Shown: positions 44,717-54,591, numbered from the stretch's first letter. The stretch is 64,000 nucleotides of DNA from Paenibacillus campinasensis (GCF_002272015.1 NZ_NPBY01000012.1:1-64000), one strand, 5' to 3'. Notes: generated from the letters alone by a model not told the origin. Numbers and translations: made by a program.

Positions 44717-46693
44717 TTGAATGCTCAAGAAGTCAGGGAAGGAAGCATAACTCCTGAACAAGTGTACTTATTCCATGAAGGAACTTCATTTCACAGCTAT
44801 CGATGGATGGGCGCACACCCTGCAAGGGAAAACGGAGAAGAGGGAGTACGCTTTACCGTCTGGGCCCCCTGCGCAAGGCAGGTCGGGGTCGCAGGGGACT
44901 GGAACGGTTGGGACGGCTCGCAAGACACGTTATATAGGATGCCCCAATCCGGGATCTGGAGTCGTTTTTTTCCGGGGCTTCAGGCTGGGAATTTGTACAA
45001 ATATCACATCACCGACCAGCATGGGGCGTCCTTCCTGAAGGCAGATCCGTATGCTTTTCACGCCGAAGTGAGACCGAATACCGCGTCTGTCGTGACAGAT
45101 CTAAGCGGGTACAACTGGAACGATGCCGCGTGGCGGCGCAAGCGAAGAGCTCCTTATGCCAAACCGATGAACATCTACGAGCTGCATGTCGGCACATGGC
45201 GTCAGAAGGCGGACGGCTCCTTTTATACATATCGTGAGCTGGCTGATTTGCTGGTGCCTTATGTGCTGGAGATGAATTACACCCATGTAGAATTGATGCC
45301 GCTTGCCGAGCATCCTTACGATCTGTCCTGGGGCTATCAGGAAACCGGTCTGTATGCCGTGACAAGCCGCTATGGCAGCCCGCATGACTTCATGTATCTG
45401 GTCGACCGTCTCCATCAAGTCGGCATCGGGGTGATTCTGGACTGGGTGCCTGCCCACTTTGCCAAGGATGCGCACGGACTCCGCTTGTTTGATGGTTCGC
45501 CGCTGTATGAATACGCAGATCCGTTAAAGGCAGAAAAGCCGGGCTGGGGAACGCTTTCTTTTGATTATTCCAAGCCTGAAGTGGTCTCATTCCTCGTCTC
45601 AAACGCCATATTCTGGATGGAAATGTATCATATTGACGGTCTGCGGGTGGATGCGGTAACGAGCATGATCCGGCTTGATTTTGAGAAAAGAGAAGAACAG
45701 TACAGCCGAAACGCGCAGGGAGGTCTTGACAATACGGAAGCGGTCGCCTTTCTGCAAACGTTGAACAAAACGGTGTTTCATTATTACCCGAACTCCTTGA
45801 TGATGGCCGAGGAATCGAGCGCCTGGCCCGGCGTGACGGCTCCGTCGCATGAGGGCGGTCTGGGCTTCAACTACAAATGGAACATGGGCTGGATGAACGA
45901 TACGCTGAAGTATATGGAGCTTGATTTCGGGGCCCGGCATGAGAAGCATCACCTGCTGACGTTCCCGATGTGTTACGCCTACTCGGAAAATTTCGCGCTT
46001 CCGCTGTCCCATGATGAGGTCGTTCACGGCAAACGCTCGCTCTTGAACAAGATGCCCGGCACCTATGAGCAGAAATTTGCCGGATTACGTCTGCTGCTTG
46101 GGTACCAGATTACGCAGCCAGGCAAAAAGCTGACCTTCATGGGCGCTGAATTCGGTCAGTTCATCGAGTGGAAGGACCAGGATCAGCTGGATTGGTTTCT
46201 GCTCGATTATGACAGCCATCGCCGGCAGCTTGCCTATACCGCGGCGCTGAATAAGCTGTATCAGCAGGAGCGCGCCTTATGGGAGCTGGATCACAGCTGG
46301 GAAGGCTTCCAGTGGATCAACGCAGATAATGCGGAGCAGGGCGTGATTATATATATGAGGAAAGGGAAACGAGCCGGTGACACGCTGATTGTGGTCATCA
46401 ATTTCCAGCCGCATGCTTATGAGCGGTACCGGATTGGCATGCCGCGCACAGGGGAATATGTCGAGGTGCTGAATTCCGATCACCACGATTATGGCGGGGA
46501 AGGGATGCTGAACCCGAAACCGCTGCATACAGAGAAGCTGTCATGGCACGATCAGCCATGCAGCGTGGAAATTGCACTTCCGCCGCTTAGCATTGTCATG
46601 CTGAAGAAGAAGAGCCCGCAGCGGCGCAGCAGCGCTAAACGGTCTGCGGCACGTCAAGCTTCATCACAGACAGAGAAAATTAAACGACTGTAA
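44717..46693 (+). CDS. glgB: 1,4-alpha-glucan branching enzyme
   Basis: The 658-residue GH13 enzyme forms alpha-1,6 branches in glycogen. The N-terminal CBM48-type domain (about 25-130: VRFTVWAPCARQVGVAGDWNGWD) precedes the barrel. Catalytic segments: DGLRVDAVTSMI (nucleophile Asp), MMAEESSAWPGV (acid Glu) and PLSHDEVVHGKRSLL (transition-state Asp). The start is TTG with AGGTGAT upstream; the next ATG would be deep inside. The final 40 residues are basic and Ser/Ala-rich, longer than usual. It is 31 nt before glgA. Confidence 0.94.
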   Translation: MNAQEVREGSITPEQVYLFHEGTSFHSYRWMGAHPARENGEEGVRFTVWAPCARQVGVAGDWNGWDGSQDTLYRMPQSGIWSRFFPGLQAGNLYKYHITDQHGASFLKADPYAFHAEVRPNTASVVTDLSGYNWNDAAWRRKRRAPYAKPMNIYELHVGTWRQKADGSFYTYRELADLLVPYVLEMNYTHVELMPLAEHPYDLSWGYQETGLYAVTSRYGSPHDFMYLVDRLHQVGIGVILDWVPAHFAKDAHGLRLFDGSPLYEYADPLKAEKPGWGTLSFDYSKPEVVSFLVSNAIFWMEMYHIDGLRVDAVTSMIRLDFEKREEQYSRNAQGGLDNTEAVAFLQTLNKTVFHYYPNSLMMAEESSAWPGVTAPSHEGGLGFNYKWNMGWMNDTLKYMELDFGARHEKHHLLTFPMCYAYSENFALPLSHDEVVHGKRSLLNKMPGTYEQKFAGLRLLLGYQITQPGKKLTFMGAEFGQFIEWKDQDQLDWFLLDYDSHRRQLAYTAALNKLYQQERALWELDHSWEGFQWINADNAEQGVIIYMRKGKRAGDTLIVVINFQPHAYERYRIGMPRTGEYVEVLNSDHHDYGGEGMLNPKPLHTEKLSWHDQPCSVEIALPPLSIVMLKKKSPQRRSSAKRSAARQASSQTEKIKRL

Positions 46694-46724
46694 TCCAATG
46701 AAATGGACGGAGGGAGAAGAGAGC

Positions 46725-48182
46725 ATGTCTGAATCCAAAGATAATATGAAGGTGTTGTTTGCCGCTTCGGAGTGTGTGCCGTTTATTAAAACGGGCGGTC
46801 TGGCCGATGTGATCGGCGCACTGCCCAAAGCGCTCCAGGAAGCTGGGGTGGACGTCAGCGTTATCGTGCCGAAGTACCGGGGAATTCCGGAGGAATATCG
46901 AAGCCAAATGGAGTTTATTGGCGAGACCAAGGTGCAGGTCGGCTGGAGACAGCAGTACTGCGGAGTCAGCCGGATCATTTGGGAAGGGGTGCCGGTCTAT
47001 TTTGTAGACAATGAATATTACTTCGGGCGAGATGGTATCTATGGCTACATGGATGACGGCGAACGATTCTCCTTCCTGAACCGGGCGATTCTGGACCTGC
47101 TGCCGGTTATCGGCCTGAAGCCGGATGTGCTGCATTGTCATGATTGGCATACGGCTATGATTCCGCTGCTGCTGCATGATGGATACCGCCATGATCCTTA
47201 TTATGCTGAGATTAAAACCGTATTTACGATACATAACCTTCTGTATCAGGGGGTTTATCCGTACGAGGTGCTTGTGGACCTGCTCGGGATTCACAGCCGC
47301 CATTTCCATGCGGAAGGCGTGGAGTATTACGGTAATCTGAACTTTATGAAAGCGGGCATCGTCTACGCCGATCATGTGACAACCGTCAGTCCGACTTATG
47401 CACGGGAAATCCAAACCGCCTATTACGGCTACGGCCTCGACGGCCTGCTGTCCGCGCAGGGCGAAAGGCTGAGCGGGATTGTGAACGGTATTGATACGAA
47501 GAGCTATAATCCGAACCGTGATCCGCATATTGCCGTGAAGTACCGGAGCAGTCTGGATAAAAAAATGCAGAACAAAATCGAGCTTCAGCAGGAGCTGAAT
47601 CTGCCGGTCGCTCCCCATGTGCCGATGATGGCGATGGTCTCCCGCCTTGTCGATTCGAAAGGGCTGGAACTGGTCATCCGCGTCCTTGACGAGCTGCTGT
47701 ATTATGATGACATTCAGTTCGTGGTGCTTGGCACGGGCGATCCTTCGTATGAGCACTGGTTCAGGGAAGCAGCCAATCGGTATCCGAACAAAATGTCCGC
47801 CCAAATTCGGTTCAGCGAAGGATTATCCCGTCGCTTCTATGCCGGCAGCGATCTGTTCCTGATGCCTTCCAAATTCGAGCCATGCGGCATCAGTCAATTG
47901 ATTGCGATGCGTTATGGCAGCGTCCCGATCGTAAGAGAGACGGGCGGCCTGAACGATACGGTGCAGCCGTATAACGAATTTACCGGCGAAGGGAACGGCT
48001 TCACGTTTGCCGCGTACAACGCGCATGACATGATGTATACGATCCGCCGTGCCGCCTCGTTCTACCGCCAGCCGGAGCATTGGCGGAAAGTAAGCAAAAA
48101 CGCGATGAACGGCGATTACAGCTGGCTCGTATCGGCGGGGCAGTATGTGGATATTTACCGCCGTGTACACAGCATATCGTGA
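46725..48182 (+). CDS. glgA: Glycogen synthase
   Basis: The 485-residue GT5 enzyme extends alpha-1,4 glucan from ADP-glucose made by GlgC. KTGGLADVIGALPKAL is the ADP-glucose lysine motif; LHCHDWHTAMIPLLL and the C-terminal PSKFEPCGISQLIAMRYG with TGGLNDTV are diagnostic. ATG 46725 follows GGAGGGAG by 8 nt; an upstream in-frame ATG lies before the ribosome site and is rejected. It completes the synthetic half of the locus. Confidence 0.95.
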   Translation: MSESKDNMKVLFAASECVPFIKTGGLADVIGALPKALQEAGVDVSVIVPKYRGIPEEYRSQMEFIGETKVQVGWRQQYCGVSRIIWEGVPVYFVDNEYYFGRDGIYGYMDDGERFSFLNRAILDLLPVIGLKPDVLHCHDWHTAMIPLLLHDGYRHDPYYAEIKTVFTIHNLLYQGVYPYEVLVDLLGIHSRHFHAEGVEYYGNLNFMKAGIVYADHVTTVSPTYAREIQTAYYGYGLDGLLSAQGERLSGIVNGIDTKSYNPNRDPHIAVKYRSSLDKKMQNKIELQQELNLPVAPHVPMMAMVSRLVDSKGLELVIRVLDELLYYDDIQFVVLGTGDPSYEHWFREAANRYPNKMSAQIRFSEGLSRRFYAGSDLFLMPSKFEPCGISQLIAMRYGSVPIVRETGGLNDTVQPYNEFTGEGNGFTFAAYNAHDMMYTIRRAASFYRQPEHWRKVSKNAMNGDYSWLVSAGQYVDIYRRVHSIS

Positions 48183-48242
48183 CAGAAGGGACAATGGGAC
48201 TTAAGCGATAATACAGCGATTGTCCTCTAAACGATAAGAATA

Positions 48243-48284
48243 ACGCCCCGGTGACTCCTGCTCAGGCAGAAATCATCGGGGCGT
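48243..48284 (+). terminator. Hairpin after glgA
   Basis: ACGCCCCGGTGA 48243-48254 pairs with TCATCGGGGCGT 48273-48284 (one G-T), with an inner CCTG/CAGG. No T run follows, so it may be a weak terminator between convergent genes. Confidence 0.5.
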
Positions 48285-48369
48285 GCTTCGTCAAGAAAGG
48301 TCTGAAGATTACTTTTGGGAAGTCTCAGTTCATTTAATTTTTGTACCTATACACAGCTGTGAAGGGGAA

Positions 48370-50121
48370 TCAGCTGGACTTCAGCTTGCGGCAAAGGATG
48401 CGATATCCGTATGGCTCCAGTTCAATGTGCATCGTGCCGTCCACAGGCTTGACCGGCTCATCCAGGAGAGCATCATACCAATCGGTCGTTACAATGGGAT
48501 GGGACAAGGTGCGCTTCTCTTCGCTGTTGTTCATCCAGATAATGAAGTGATACTGGTCATCCGCCCGCTCATAGACGATGGATGGATCGTTCCGGTTCGC
48601 CTGGAGGAAGCGGAAGCGGCCTTGACGCAGCGCCGGGAAGTTCTTGCGCAGGCTGATCATCATCCGGTAAAAATCGTACAGATCCAGATCCTGCTTCTCC
48701 GGGTCCCACTCCATGCACTGTCTGCAGTCCGGATCGCCATCGCCCGACAGCCCGACTTCATCGCCGTAGAATATACACGGCGTGCCCATAAAGGTGAACA
48801 GGAACACCACCGACAGCTTCATCCGCCGCTTGTCCTCGCCAAGCCGGGTGAGCAGCCTTGGGGTGTCATGGCTGCACAGCAGGTTAAATACGACTTCATT
48901 CGTCTGCTGCGGATAACGCATCAGCAGCCCGCCGATCTGATTGGCGAAGGCCAGTCCGTCCATATTGCCATTGAAGAATTCGAGCACCTTGTCGGCGAAC
49001 GGATAGTTCATGACCGAATCGAATTGGTCGCCGAGCAGCCAGTTCAGGGAGTCGGACCACACTTCGCCCACGATGTAGGCGTCGGGGTTGGCGCTCTTGA
49101 CAATTTGCCGAAACTCCCGCCAGAAATGATGATCAATCTCGTTGGCAACATCGAGCCGCCAGCCGTCCAGCTTGATCTCCTTGATCCAATATTCCGCTAC
49201 GTCCAGCAGGTACTCCTTCACTTCCGGATTGGCCGTATTAAATTTGGGCATATTGCCAAAGAAGCCGAACGTATCATAGGTAGGGATGCCATCCTTCACT
49301 TCACAAGGGAATTTGTTCACATGAAACCAGTCCGCATATTTGGATTGTTCCCCATGCTTCAGCACATCCTGGAACGGAGGGAACTGTTCGCTGCAGTGAT
49401 TGAACACCGCATCAAGCATGACCCGTATGCCTCTTTCATGGCAAGCGTCGACCACCTGCTTCAGCAGCTCATTGTCGCCGAAATGTGGGTCAACCTGTTT
49501 GTAATCAACGGTGTCGTATTTATGGTTGGACGGAGAGCGGAAGAGAGGCGTGAAGTATATCGCGTTGATGCCAAGCTCCACCAGATCGTCAAGATGATCA
49601 AGCACCCCTTGCAGATCGCCTCCGAAATAGTTGTCGACTGCAGGCTGCCCGCCCCATTCCTCCGTGCCTGGCGGATCGTTGTCAGGATCGCCATTGGCGA
49701 AACGCTCGGTCATAATCTGGTAGAATACCGCTTCCTTGGCCCACTCCGGCACCTTGAATACATCAATTTCATGTATGTAGGGGAACTCGAAGTAACCGGC
49801 CGGAGGATGCGGATAATCCCATGTGATGCCGCTGTCGACCATATATACGGTATCCTTGCCATCATGGATGCGGAAGCCGTAGGATAACCGTTTGTATTTG
49901 GGGCGAACGGCGCACTCCCAATAATCAAACATTTCATCAGAGGCGGCTTTCTCCATCGTAATCTCGAAGTAGGTTCGCTCCCAATCATACTTGTCACCGG
50001 TCATGGCAACCACGGAGTCCACGTCGTTCTTCCTGGTACGGACCCGCAGATGAATGGTAGCGGGATCATAGGCATAGGCCCATTTATCTCTAGGAACATG
50101 ATATAGCGCTTCAAGCAGCAT
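48370..50121 (-). CDS. Neopullulanase/maltogenic amylase-type alpha-glycosidase
   Basis: The 583-residue GH13_20 enzyme hydrolyses cyclodextrins, pullulan and starch oligomers. The N-terminal beta domain (1-125, CBM34-like) drives dimerisation. The barrel contains MLDAVFNHC, DGWRLDVANEID (nucleophile), AYIVGEVWSDS (acid) and NLLCSHDTPR. No signal peptide is present, so it acts on intracellular maltodextrin or glycogen. AGGAGGTG lies 6-7 nt before ATG 50121; an in-frame start 12 codons upstream is rejected. It converges with glgA and adds a degradative activity to the synthetic locus. Confidence 0.92.
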   Translation of the reverse strand: MLLEALYHVPRDKWAYAYDPATIHLRVRTRKNDVDSVVAMTGDKYDWERTYFEITMEKAASDEMFDYWECAVRPKYKRLSYGFRIHDGKDTVYMVDSGITWDYPHPPAGYFEFPYIHEIDVFKVPEWAKEAVFYQIMTERFANGDPDNDPPGTEEWGGQPAVDNYFGGDLQGVLDHLDDLVELGINAIYFTPLFRSPSNHKYDTVDYKQVDPHFGDNELLKQVVDACHERGIRVMLDAVFNHCSEQFPPFQDVLKHGEQSKYADWFHVNKFPCEVKDGIPTYDTFGFFGNMPKFNTANPEVKEYLLDVAEYWIKEIKLDGWRLDVANEIDHHFWREFRQIVKSANPDAYIVGEVWSDSLNWLLGDQFDSVMNYPFADKVLEFFNGNMDGLAFANQIGGLLMRYPQQTNEVVFNLLCSHDTPRLLTRLGEDKRRMKLSVVFLFTFMGTPCIFYGDEVGLSGDGDPDCRQCMEWDPEKQDLDLYDFYRMMISLRKNFPALRQGRFRFLQANRNDPSIVYERADDQYHFIIWMNNSEEKRTLSHPIVTTDWYDALLDEPVKPVDGTMHIELEPYGYRILCRKLKSS

Positions 50122-50475
50122 GGCTTGCACCTCCTGATGTGTTGCAGGACTTTGCAAAATCCTGATTTGACTATTAAATAACCGAGCGACCGGATTAAGA
50201 ATCAGAGGAACGAATAACTTGACTAGCTCAGCTATTTCGTAAGGCGTGCTGCAACTCTTCTAGACGAGACGCGCTGCTGCTCTCCATAAGATGAAACGGA
50301 CCGGAGCGGAATATGCACTCCCCAAAAAATGTACTTTTTATGAAAGATTATGAAAAGTGAGCGACTTACATTGCATAATCATGCATCCTGTTTTATAATA
50401 GCCCAGTTGTGATTTTTAGGTAAGGATCATGTTAAGTCCTGATGCAATATATTTTAAGAGGAGAAGGTAGCACAT
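50122..50475. other. Control region between the amylase and amino-acid importer genes
   Basis: The 354-nt region holds the divergent starts of the amylase and the importer. Apart from the importer promoter (50371-50399) I see no hairpin or operator I can name, and no clear amylase promoter. Confidence 0.45.
50371..50399 (+). promoter_or_regulatory. Promoter of the amino-acid importer operon
   Basis: TTGCAT at 50371-50376 and perfect TATAAT at 50394-50399, spacer 17 nt. The leader is about 70 nt with AAGAGGAGAAGG before the start codon. Confidence 0.8.
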
Positions 50476-51918
50476 ATGAGAAACAAACTGACAATAGGGC
50501 TGACCTTGTTCATGGCCGTGCTGCTGATGATGGGCAGTATCGTCCAAGCGGAGGGTGAGAAGAAAACGATCATCCTTGGAACAAGCGCAGACTATGCACC
50601 CTACGAATTTCATAAAGAGATTGACGGTGTCGATACGATTGTAGGCTTTGACATCGAAATTGCGAAGGAAATTGCCAAGGACCTTGGTGCAGAGCTGATT
50701 ATCAAGGACACGTCCTTTGACGCGCTGCTTCCGGAGCTGACAAGCGGCCGGGTGGATTTTGTCATCTCGGGGATGAACCCGACCGAAGAGCGAAGAAGAA
50801 GCATCGACTTCTCCGACCCGTATTATGCCGCTGAGCAATCGGTCATCGTCCGCAAAGGCGAGGAGCATCTGTACAACACGATGGAAGGACTGGAAGGGGC
50901 GCGCATCGGTGTGCAGAAGTCCTCGATCCAGGAGAACATCGCCAAGGGGATTCCCGGGGCGAACGTCGTGGCGCTGGATAAAATTCCGGATCTGCTGCTG
51001 CAGCTGGAATCGGGCCGGGTGGATGCGGTTCTAGCCGAGTATCCGATTGCCAGAACGAATATGAACGAAGAAACGATGGTCATCACGGACGCCAAGCCGA
51101 CGGCCGAGAATGATGAATATGCGATCGGTGTCCGCAAAGGCAACCATGAGCTGCTCAGCAGCATCAATCAGACACTGGAACGGCTGAAGAAAGACAACCT
51201 CATTGAGAAATTTGTCGATGAGGCCAGTGACCTCGCGGCCGGACGGACCAAGGACAGTCTGAATATGTTCGAGTTCTTCTGGAAATACCGCGACTATTAT
51301 ATGAAGGGTATTCAGTTCACATTGCTGATCTCTGCACTCGGCGTTGTGTTCGGTTTCATCCTCGGGCTGTTCATCGCCCTGATGCGCATGTCGAAGGTGA
51401 AAGTCGTGAAGCTGCTTGCGACTACCTATATAGAAGTTGTGCGCGGCACACCGCTGCTGGTGCAGCTGTTCATTATCCATTACAGCCTATCGGCATTCAA
51501 CATTACCTTTACGCCAATCCAGTCCGGTATCCTTACCCTGTCCTTGAACAGTGCCGCCTATCTCGCGGAAATCTTCCGGGCAGGTATTCAGGGCGTAGAC
51601 CGCGGTCAGCTGGAAGCGGCCCGCTCGCTCGGCATGACGAAACGGCAGGCGATGCGCCATATTGTACTGCCGCAGGCGATCAAGGGCATACTGCCGGCAA
51701 TCGGCAACGAATTTGTTGTCATCATTAAGGAATCTTCGATTGTATCCTTTATCGGGGTATATGACATTATGTATCAGGCCCAGATCCTGCGCGGTTCGAC
51801 CTTTGCGCCTCTAAATCCGCTGCTGGTGGCCGCTATGATCTACTTTATTCTGACATTCGTGCTTTCGAAGCTGCTCGGTGTCTGGGAAAGGAAGTTGAGC
51901 GCAAGTGATAACCGTTAA
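50476..51918 (+). CDS. Amino-acid ABC transporter, substrate-binding protein fused to permease
   Basis: The 480-residue protein starts with a signal-like helix ([17 protein letters not shown]), then a periplasmic-binding-type 3 domain (about 30-262: [41 protein letters not shown]). It continues into a HisM/GlnP-type permease (about 275-475) with [16 protein letters not shown] and the cytoplasmic coupling [22 protein letters not shown]. The binding domain is thus tethered to the membrane pore. The binding pocket pattern suggests a polar or acidic amino acid or glutamine, but specificity is not certain. It overlaps its ATPase by 14 bp. Confidence 0.93.
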   Translation: MRNKLTIGLTLFMAVLLMMGSIVQAEGEKKTIILGTSADYAPYEFHKEIDGVDTIVGFDIEIAKEIAKDLGAELIIKDTSFDALLPELTSGRVDFVISGMNPTEERRRSIDFSDPYYAAEQSVIVRKGEEHLYNTMEGLEGARIGVQKSSIQENIAKGIPGANVVALDKIPDLLLQLESGRVDAVLAEYPIARTNMNEETMVITDAKPTAENDEYAIGVRKGNHELLSSINQTLERLKKDNLIEKFVDEASDLAAGRTKDSLNMFEFFWKYRDYYMKGIQFTLLISALGVVFGFILGLFIALMRMSKVKVVKLLATTYIEVVRGTPLLVQLFIIHYSLSAFNITFTPIQSGILTLSLNSAAYLAEIFRAGIQGVDRGQLEAARSLGMTKRQAMRHIVLPQAIKGILPAIGNEFVVIIKESSIVSFIGVYDIMYQAQILRGSTFAPLNPLLVAAMIYFILTFVLSKLLGVWERKLSASDNR

Positions 51919-52627
51919 AAATCTCCATAAATCGTTTGGCAAGCTGGATATTTTGAAAGGGATCGATGTTGAAATCGCCCAGGGGGAAGTTGTCGTTGTG
52001 ATCGGTCCGAGCGGTTCGGGAAAAAGTACGTTTCTGCGCTGCCTGAACCTGCTTGAGCAGCCGACGAGCGGGGAGATTATGTTCGAAGGCGAGCTGATTA
52101 CCGCCAAAAATCACAACATCAATGCGACGCGCGAGAAAATGGGCATGGTGTTTCAGCAGTTCAATCTGTTCCCGCATAAAAGCGTGCTGGACAACATTAC
52201 GCTGGCGCCGATGCAGGTGAAGGGCACGAGCCGCCAGGACGCGGTCGTGATTGCCGAGGATCTGCTGAAACGGGTAGGCCTTCTGGACAAGAAGGACGCC
52301 TATCCATCGCAGCTGTCCGGTGGACAGAAGCAGCGGATTGCGATTGCGCGTGCGCTGGCGATGCAGCCGCATGTCATGCTGTTCGATGAGCCTACATCAG
52401 CACTGGATCCGGAAATGGTGGGCGAGGTGCTTGAGGTTATGAAGAAGCTGGCTGAGGGCGGGATGACGATGGTGATCGTCACGCATGAAATGGGCTTTGC
52501 GCGCGAGGTTGGCGATCGCATCCTGTTTATGGATGGTGGCAAAATCGTCGAAGAAGGCGAGCCGGAGGCATTGTTCGGCCAGCCGCAACATCCGCGGACG
52601 CAGGAGTTTTTGAGCAAGGTGCTGTAA
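51905..52627 (+). CDS. Amino-acid ABC transporter ATP-binding protein (GlnQ/HisP-like)
   Basis: The 240-residue protein has Walker [30 protein letters not shown] (Q-loop plus the amino-acid importer signature), [19 protein letters not shown], Walker [20 protein letters not shown], and switch [11 protein letters not shown]. The start is GTG inside the end of the permease gene, indicating coupled translation. It powers the fused importer encoded just upstream. A terminator follows 32 nt after the stop. Confidence 0.95.
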   Translation: MITVKNLHKSFGKLDILKGIDVEIAQGEVVVVIGPSGSGKSTFLRCLNLLEQPTSGEIMFEGELITAKNHNINATREKMGMVFQQFNLFPHKSVLDNITLAPMQVKGTSRQDAVVIAEDLLKRVGLLDKKDAYPSQLSGGQKQRIAIARALAMQPHVMLFDEPTSALDPEMVGEVLEVMKKLAEGGMTMVIVTHEMGFAREVGDRILFMDGGKIVEEGEPEALFGQPQHPRTQEFLSKVL

Positions 52628-52659
52628 GGAAACAGTAATTCGTGAAGCATGCCCGGATG

Positions 52660-52699
52660 GCGGTATATGAGCTGGAAAGTCAGCTGATATACCGCTTTT
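52660..52699 (+). terminator. Terminator of the amino-acid importer operon
   Basis: GCGGTATAT 52660-52668 pairs with ATATACCGC 52687-52695, with an inner AGCTG/CAGCT helix, followed by TTTTAT. The rest of 52628-52882 shows no gene. Confidence 0.7.
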
Positions 52700-52882
52700 A
52701 TGTTATTGGCTTCATTCCTGTCATTGGCAGGAGGTTGTTGGTTTATGTCGAATTAGAGTGGTGTAAGTATCTGTGCGTGCAAGTTGTAGGTAAGCGCGAG
52801 GTGGGGATTGAAACGGCTAGGAGCGGGCAAGTACGAAGGGGCCACGCTACGACGAATACATAACCGAAGGGCGGCTGGAAAC

Positions 52883-53812
52883 ATGGAGCAACAAAGGCTT
52901 GTACTGCTTGAAGCGGGAAAACTGCAGTGGATGCGTAAGCCATTGCCTGAGCTTTCGAAGGACGAGGTGCTCGTTAAAACGATGGCCGGGTCCATCAGCA
53001 TCGGAGCGGAAATCGCACAATATCGGGGGCATCATGCCGTGGATTCGCAATCCAGCTATCCGAAAGAGACGGGATATGAAAGCTACGGTGAAGTGATCGC
53101 GGTTGGCGAAGCGGTCCGTTCGCTAAACGTTGGCGACCGCGTCGTCGCCTTCTACGGCCATAAAGATTATGAAAGGGTGAAGGAGCACAAAGCCATCCGC
53201 GTGCCGCCAGGCATTGAGGCTGCCGATGCATTGCTCGTCATATTGTCGTGCGACGCCGCCAAGGGCGTGCTGAAACTTCAGCCTAAAGAGAATGATCGCG
53301 TGCTGATTACCGGCATGGGAACGATGGGGCTATTAACCCTTCATTTCCTGAAGGCATATCAGAATGTCCGGCATGTCGATGTCCTGGAGCCGAATCGTTC
53401 CAGAGGAAGGATGGCGGCTCGATTGGGGGCGTCCAATGTGTTCCATGATCCGGAGGAATGTCTTGCGGATCGGTATGATTATGGCTTCGAATGTTCGGCC
53501 TACAACCGCGCTTTTGCCACGCTGCAGCGAGCGTTGGTGAAGGAGGGGCATATTTGTATTCTGTCCGACGGAAATCGAGATGAATTTGTGTTGCAGCCGG
53601 CGTTTTATGAGAAGGAGCTGCGAATTGTCGGTTCAAGTGATGGCTGGGATTATCAAAAGCATGCCGAGTGGTATTTTGCCAATTTCAAGTTGCATGATTC
53701 CACGCTGCGTGACCTGTATGAAATGAAAATCAGCAGCCAGCAGCTTATTCCGTGTTTTGAAGCGCTGGGCAATGGAACCCAGCATCCGTTAAAGGTGCTG
53801 GTAGAGTATTGA
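52883..53812 (+). CDS. Medium-chain zinc-less alcohol dehydrogenase-like oxidoreductase
   Basis: The 309-residue protein has the MDR fold: catalytic domain KPLPELSKDEVLVKTMAGSIS and GDRVVAFYGHKDY, then the Rossmann motif VLITGMGTMGLLTLHF and HVDVLEPNRSRG. The usual zinc Cys/His set and structural four-Cys lobe are not visible. Short length and GHHAVD suggest a quinone-oxidoreductase or sorbitol-dehydrogenase-like offshoot. ATG 52883 gives a normal MDR N terminus; a longer frame from 52808 would add an atypical basic leader. The ribosome site is weak. Substrate unknown. It converges with the MarR gene. Confidence 0.75.
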   Translation: MEQQRLVLLEAGKLQWMRKPLPELSKDEVLVKTMAGSISIGAEIAQYRGHHAVDSQSSYPKETGYESYGEVIAVGEAVRSLNVGDRVVAFYGHKDYERVKEHKAIRVPPGIEAADALLVILSCDAAKGVLKLQPKENDRVLITGMGTMGLLTLHFLKAYQNVRHVDVLEPNRSRGRMAARLGASNVFHDPEECLADRYDYGFECSAYNRAFATLQRALVKEGHICILSDGNRDEFVLQPAFYEKELRIVGSSDGWDYQKHAEWYFANFKLHDSTLRDLYEMKISSQQLIPCFEALGNGTQHPLKVLVEY

Positions 53813-53833
53813 TCGGCCGTTCCGCAGCTACGC

Positions 53834-54334
53834 TTATTGGCTTCCTTTCATGAAGCCGTCTTTATGATGGTCGATCATGAACTGGAGAAATTTGATCACT
53901 GCTTGAAGCTCTGATTCCGAAAAAGAGTCCATGGATTCGATAAACCGTTGTTCCATCATCTGGTGCAGGATCGCATGGACTTCATAAATGTGCCTTCCCT
54001 TCGGGGTCAGGCTGTAGTACACCTCTTTCTTGTTGTCCTTCAATTGACTTCGCTTAATAAATCCTTCCTTAAGCAGATGGGTGCAGATCTTCGTAATGCT
54101 GGCCTTGGATAAATTCATCTTCTCTGCAATATTCGTATTGTTGATCGGCTCATGGTTGCCGATGCAGTCCAGGACGTGGACGCTTGTGACGTTGCTTGGA
54201 TATGAGCTGATCCCATGCTGCCTTGCAAGATCAGCAAACTCCTCAATTTCGACAGCGGAAATGGGATCGGTGATATGTGTGAAATGGAGAAAACGTTCAT
54301 ACAGCAAACGCTTGATTCCTTCAGGTGCGCTCAT
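53834..54334 (-). CDS. MarR family transcriptional regulator
   Basis: The 166-residue protein is a winged-helix dimer type: NIAEKMNLSKASITKICTHLLKEGFIKRSQLKDNKKEVYYSLTPKG is the recognition helix and wing. Long flanking helices would form the dimer interface. AAAGGAG precedes the ATG. It has its own promoter (TTGAGT-17-TATATT, 54444-54416 minus) and faces a nitroreductase gene. Near-identical 16-bp boxes sit at both promoters, so it probably represses itself and the nitroreductase and releases on a small aromatic or oxidant. Confidence 0.88.
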   Translation of the reverse strand: MSAPEGIKRLLYERFLHFTHITDPISAVEIEEFADLARQHGISSYPSNVTSVHVLDCIGNHEPINNTNIAEKMNLSKASITKICTHLLKEGFIKRSQLKDNKKEVYYSLTPKGRHIYEVHAILHQMMEQRFIESMDSFSESELQAVIKFLQFMIDHHKDGFMKGSQ

Positions 54335-54400
54335 GGGGCTGGGCTCCTTTTATTAGAAGTAAAGAGCGGAGGGCTCGTCCACTCCGTCTGCTCTTGTATT

Positions 54401-54416
54401 GTTTGGATGTAAACTA
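54401..54416 (-). promoter_or_regulatory. Candidate MarR operator at its own promoter
   Basis: Read on the minus strand the box is TAGTTTACATCCAAAC, directly after the -10 TATATT (54421-54416). It matches the box at the nitroreductase promoter at 13 of 16 positions. Confidence 0.6.
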
Positions 54417-54444
54417 ATATATCACAATCAAGTTGAACACTCAA
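54416..54444 (-). promoter_or_regulatory. Promoter of the MarR gene
   Basis: On the minus strand TTGAGT (54444-54439) and TATATT (54421-54416) with a 17-nt spacer. Confidence 0.65.
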
Positions 54445-54549
54445 TTTCGCTTGCTAAACCTCCTGTGATCATCAAACGGTCCTTTTTTTATAAGACTTTT
54501 GAATTACTGGTGCTGTATTCCCACAGATATGACCAACCCGGAAAATGAT

Positions 54550-54591
54550 TTGACACGTGATCATTGACAGTATTATAGTTTACTTATAAAC
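54550..54591 (+). promoter_or_regulatory. Nitroreductase promoter with overlapping MarR-type operator
   Basis: TTGACA at 54550-54555 and TATAGT at 54574-54579 (18-nt spacer) are followed by the box TAGTTTACTTATAAAC at 54576-54591, whose core GTTTA-N4-TAAAC is a perfect inverted repeat (54578-54591). The leader of about 170 nt to the start codon shows no other element. Confidence 0.65.

Noticed and set aside
46680-47804. 374-codon minus-strand frame opposite glgA
   Set aside because: Shadow of a gene with canonical GT5 motifs.
48283-49887. 534-codon + strand frame opposite the amylase gene
   Set aside because: Antisense shadow of a gene with complete GH13 motifs; no ribosome site.
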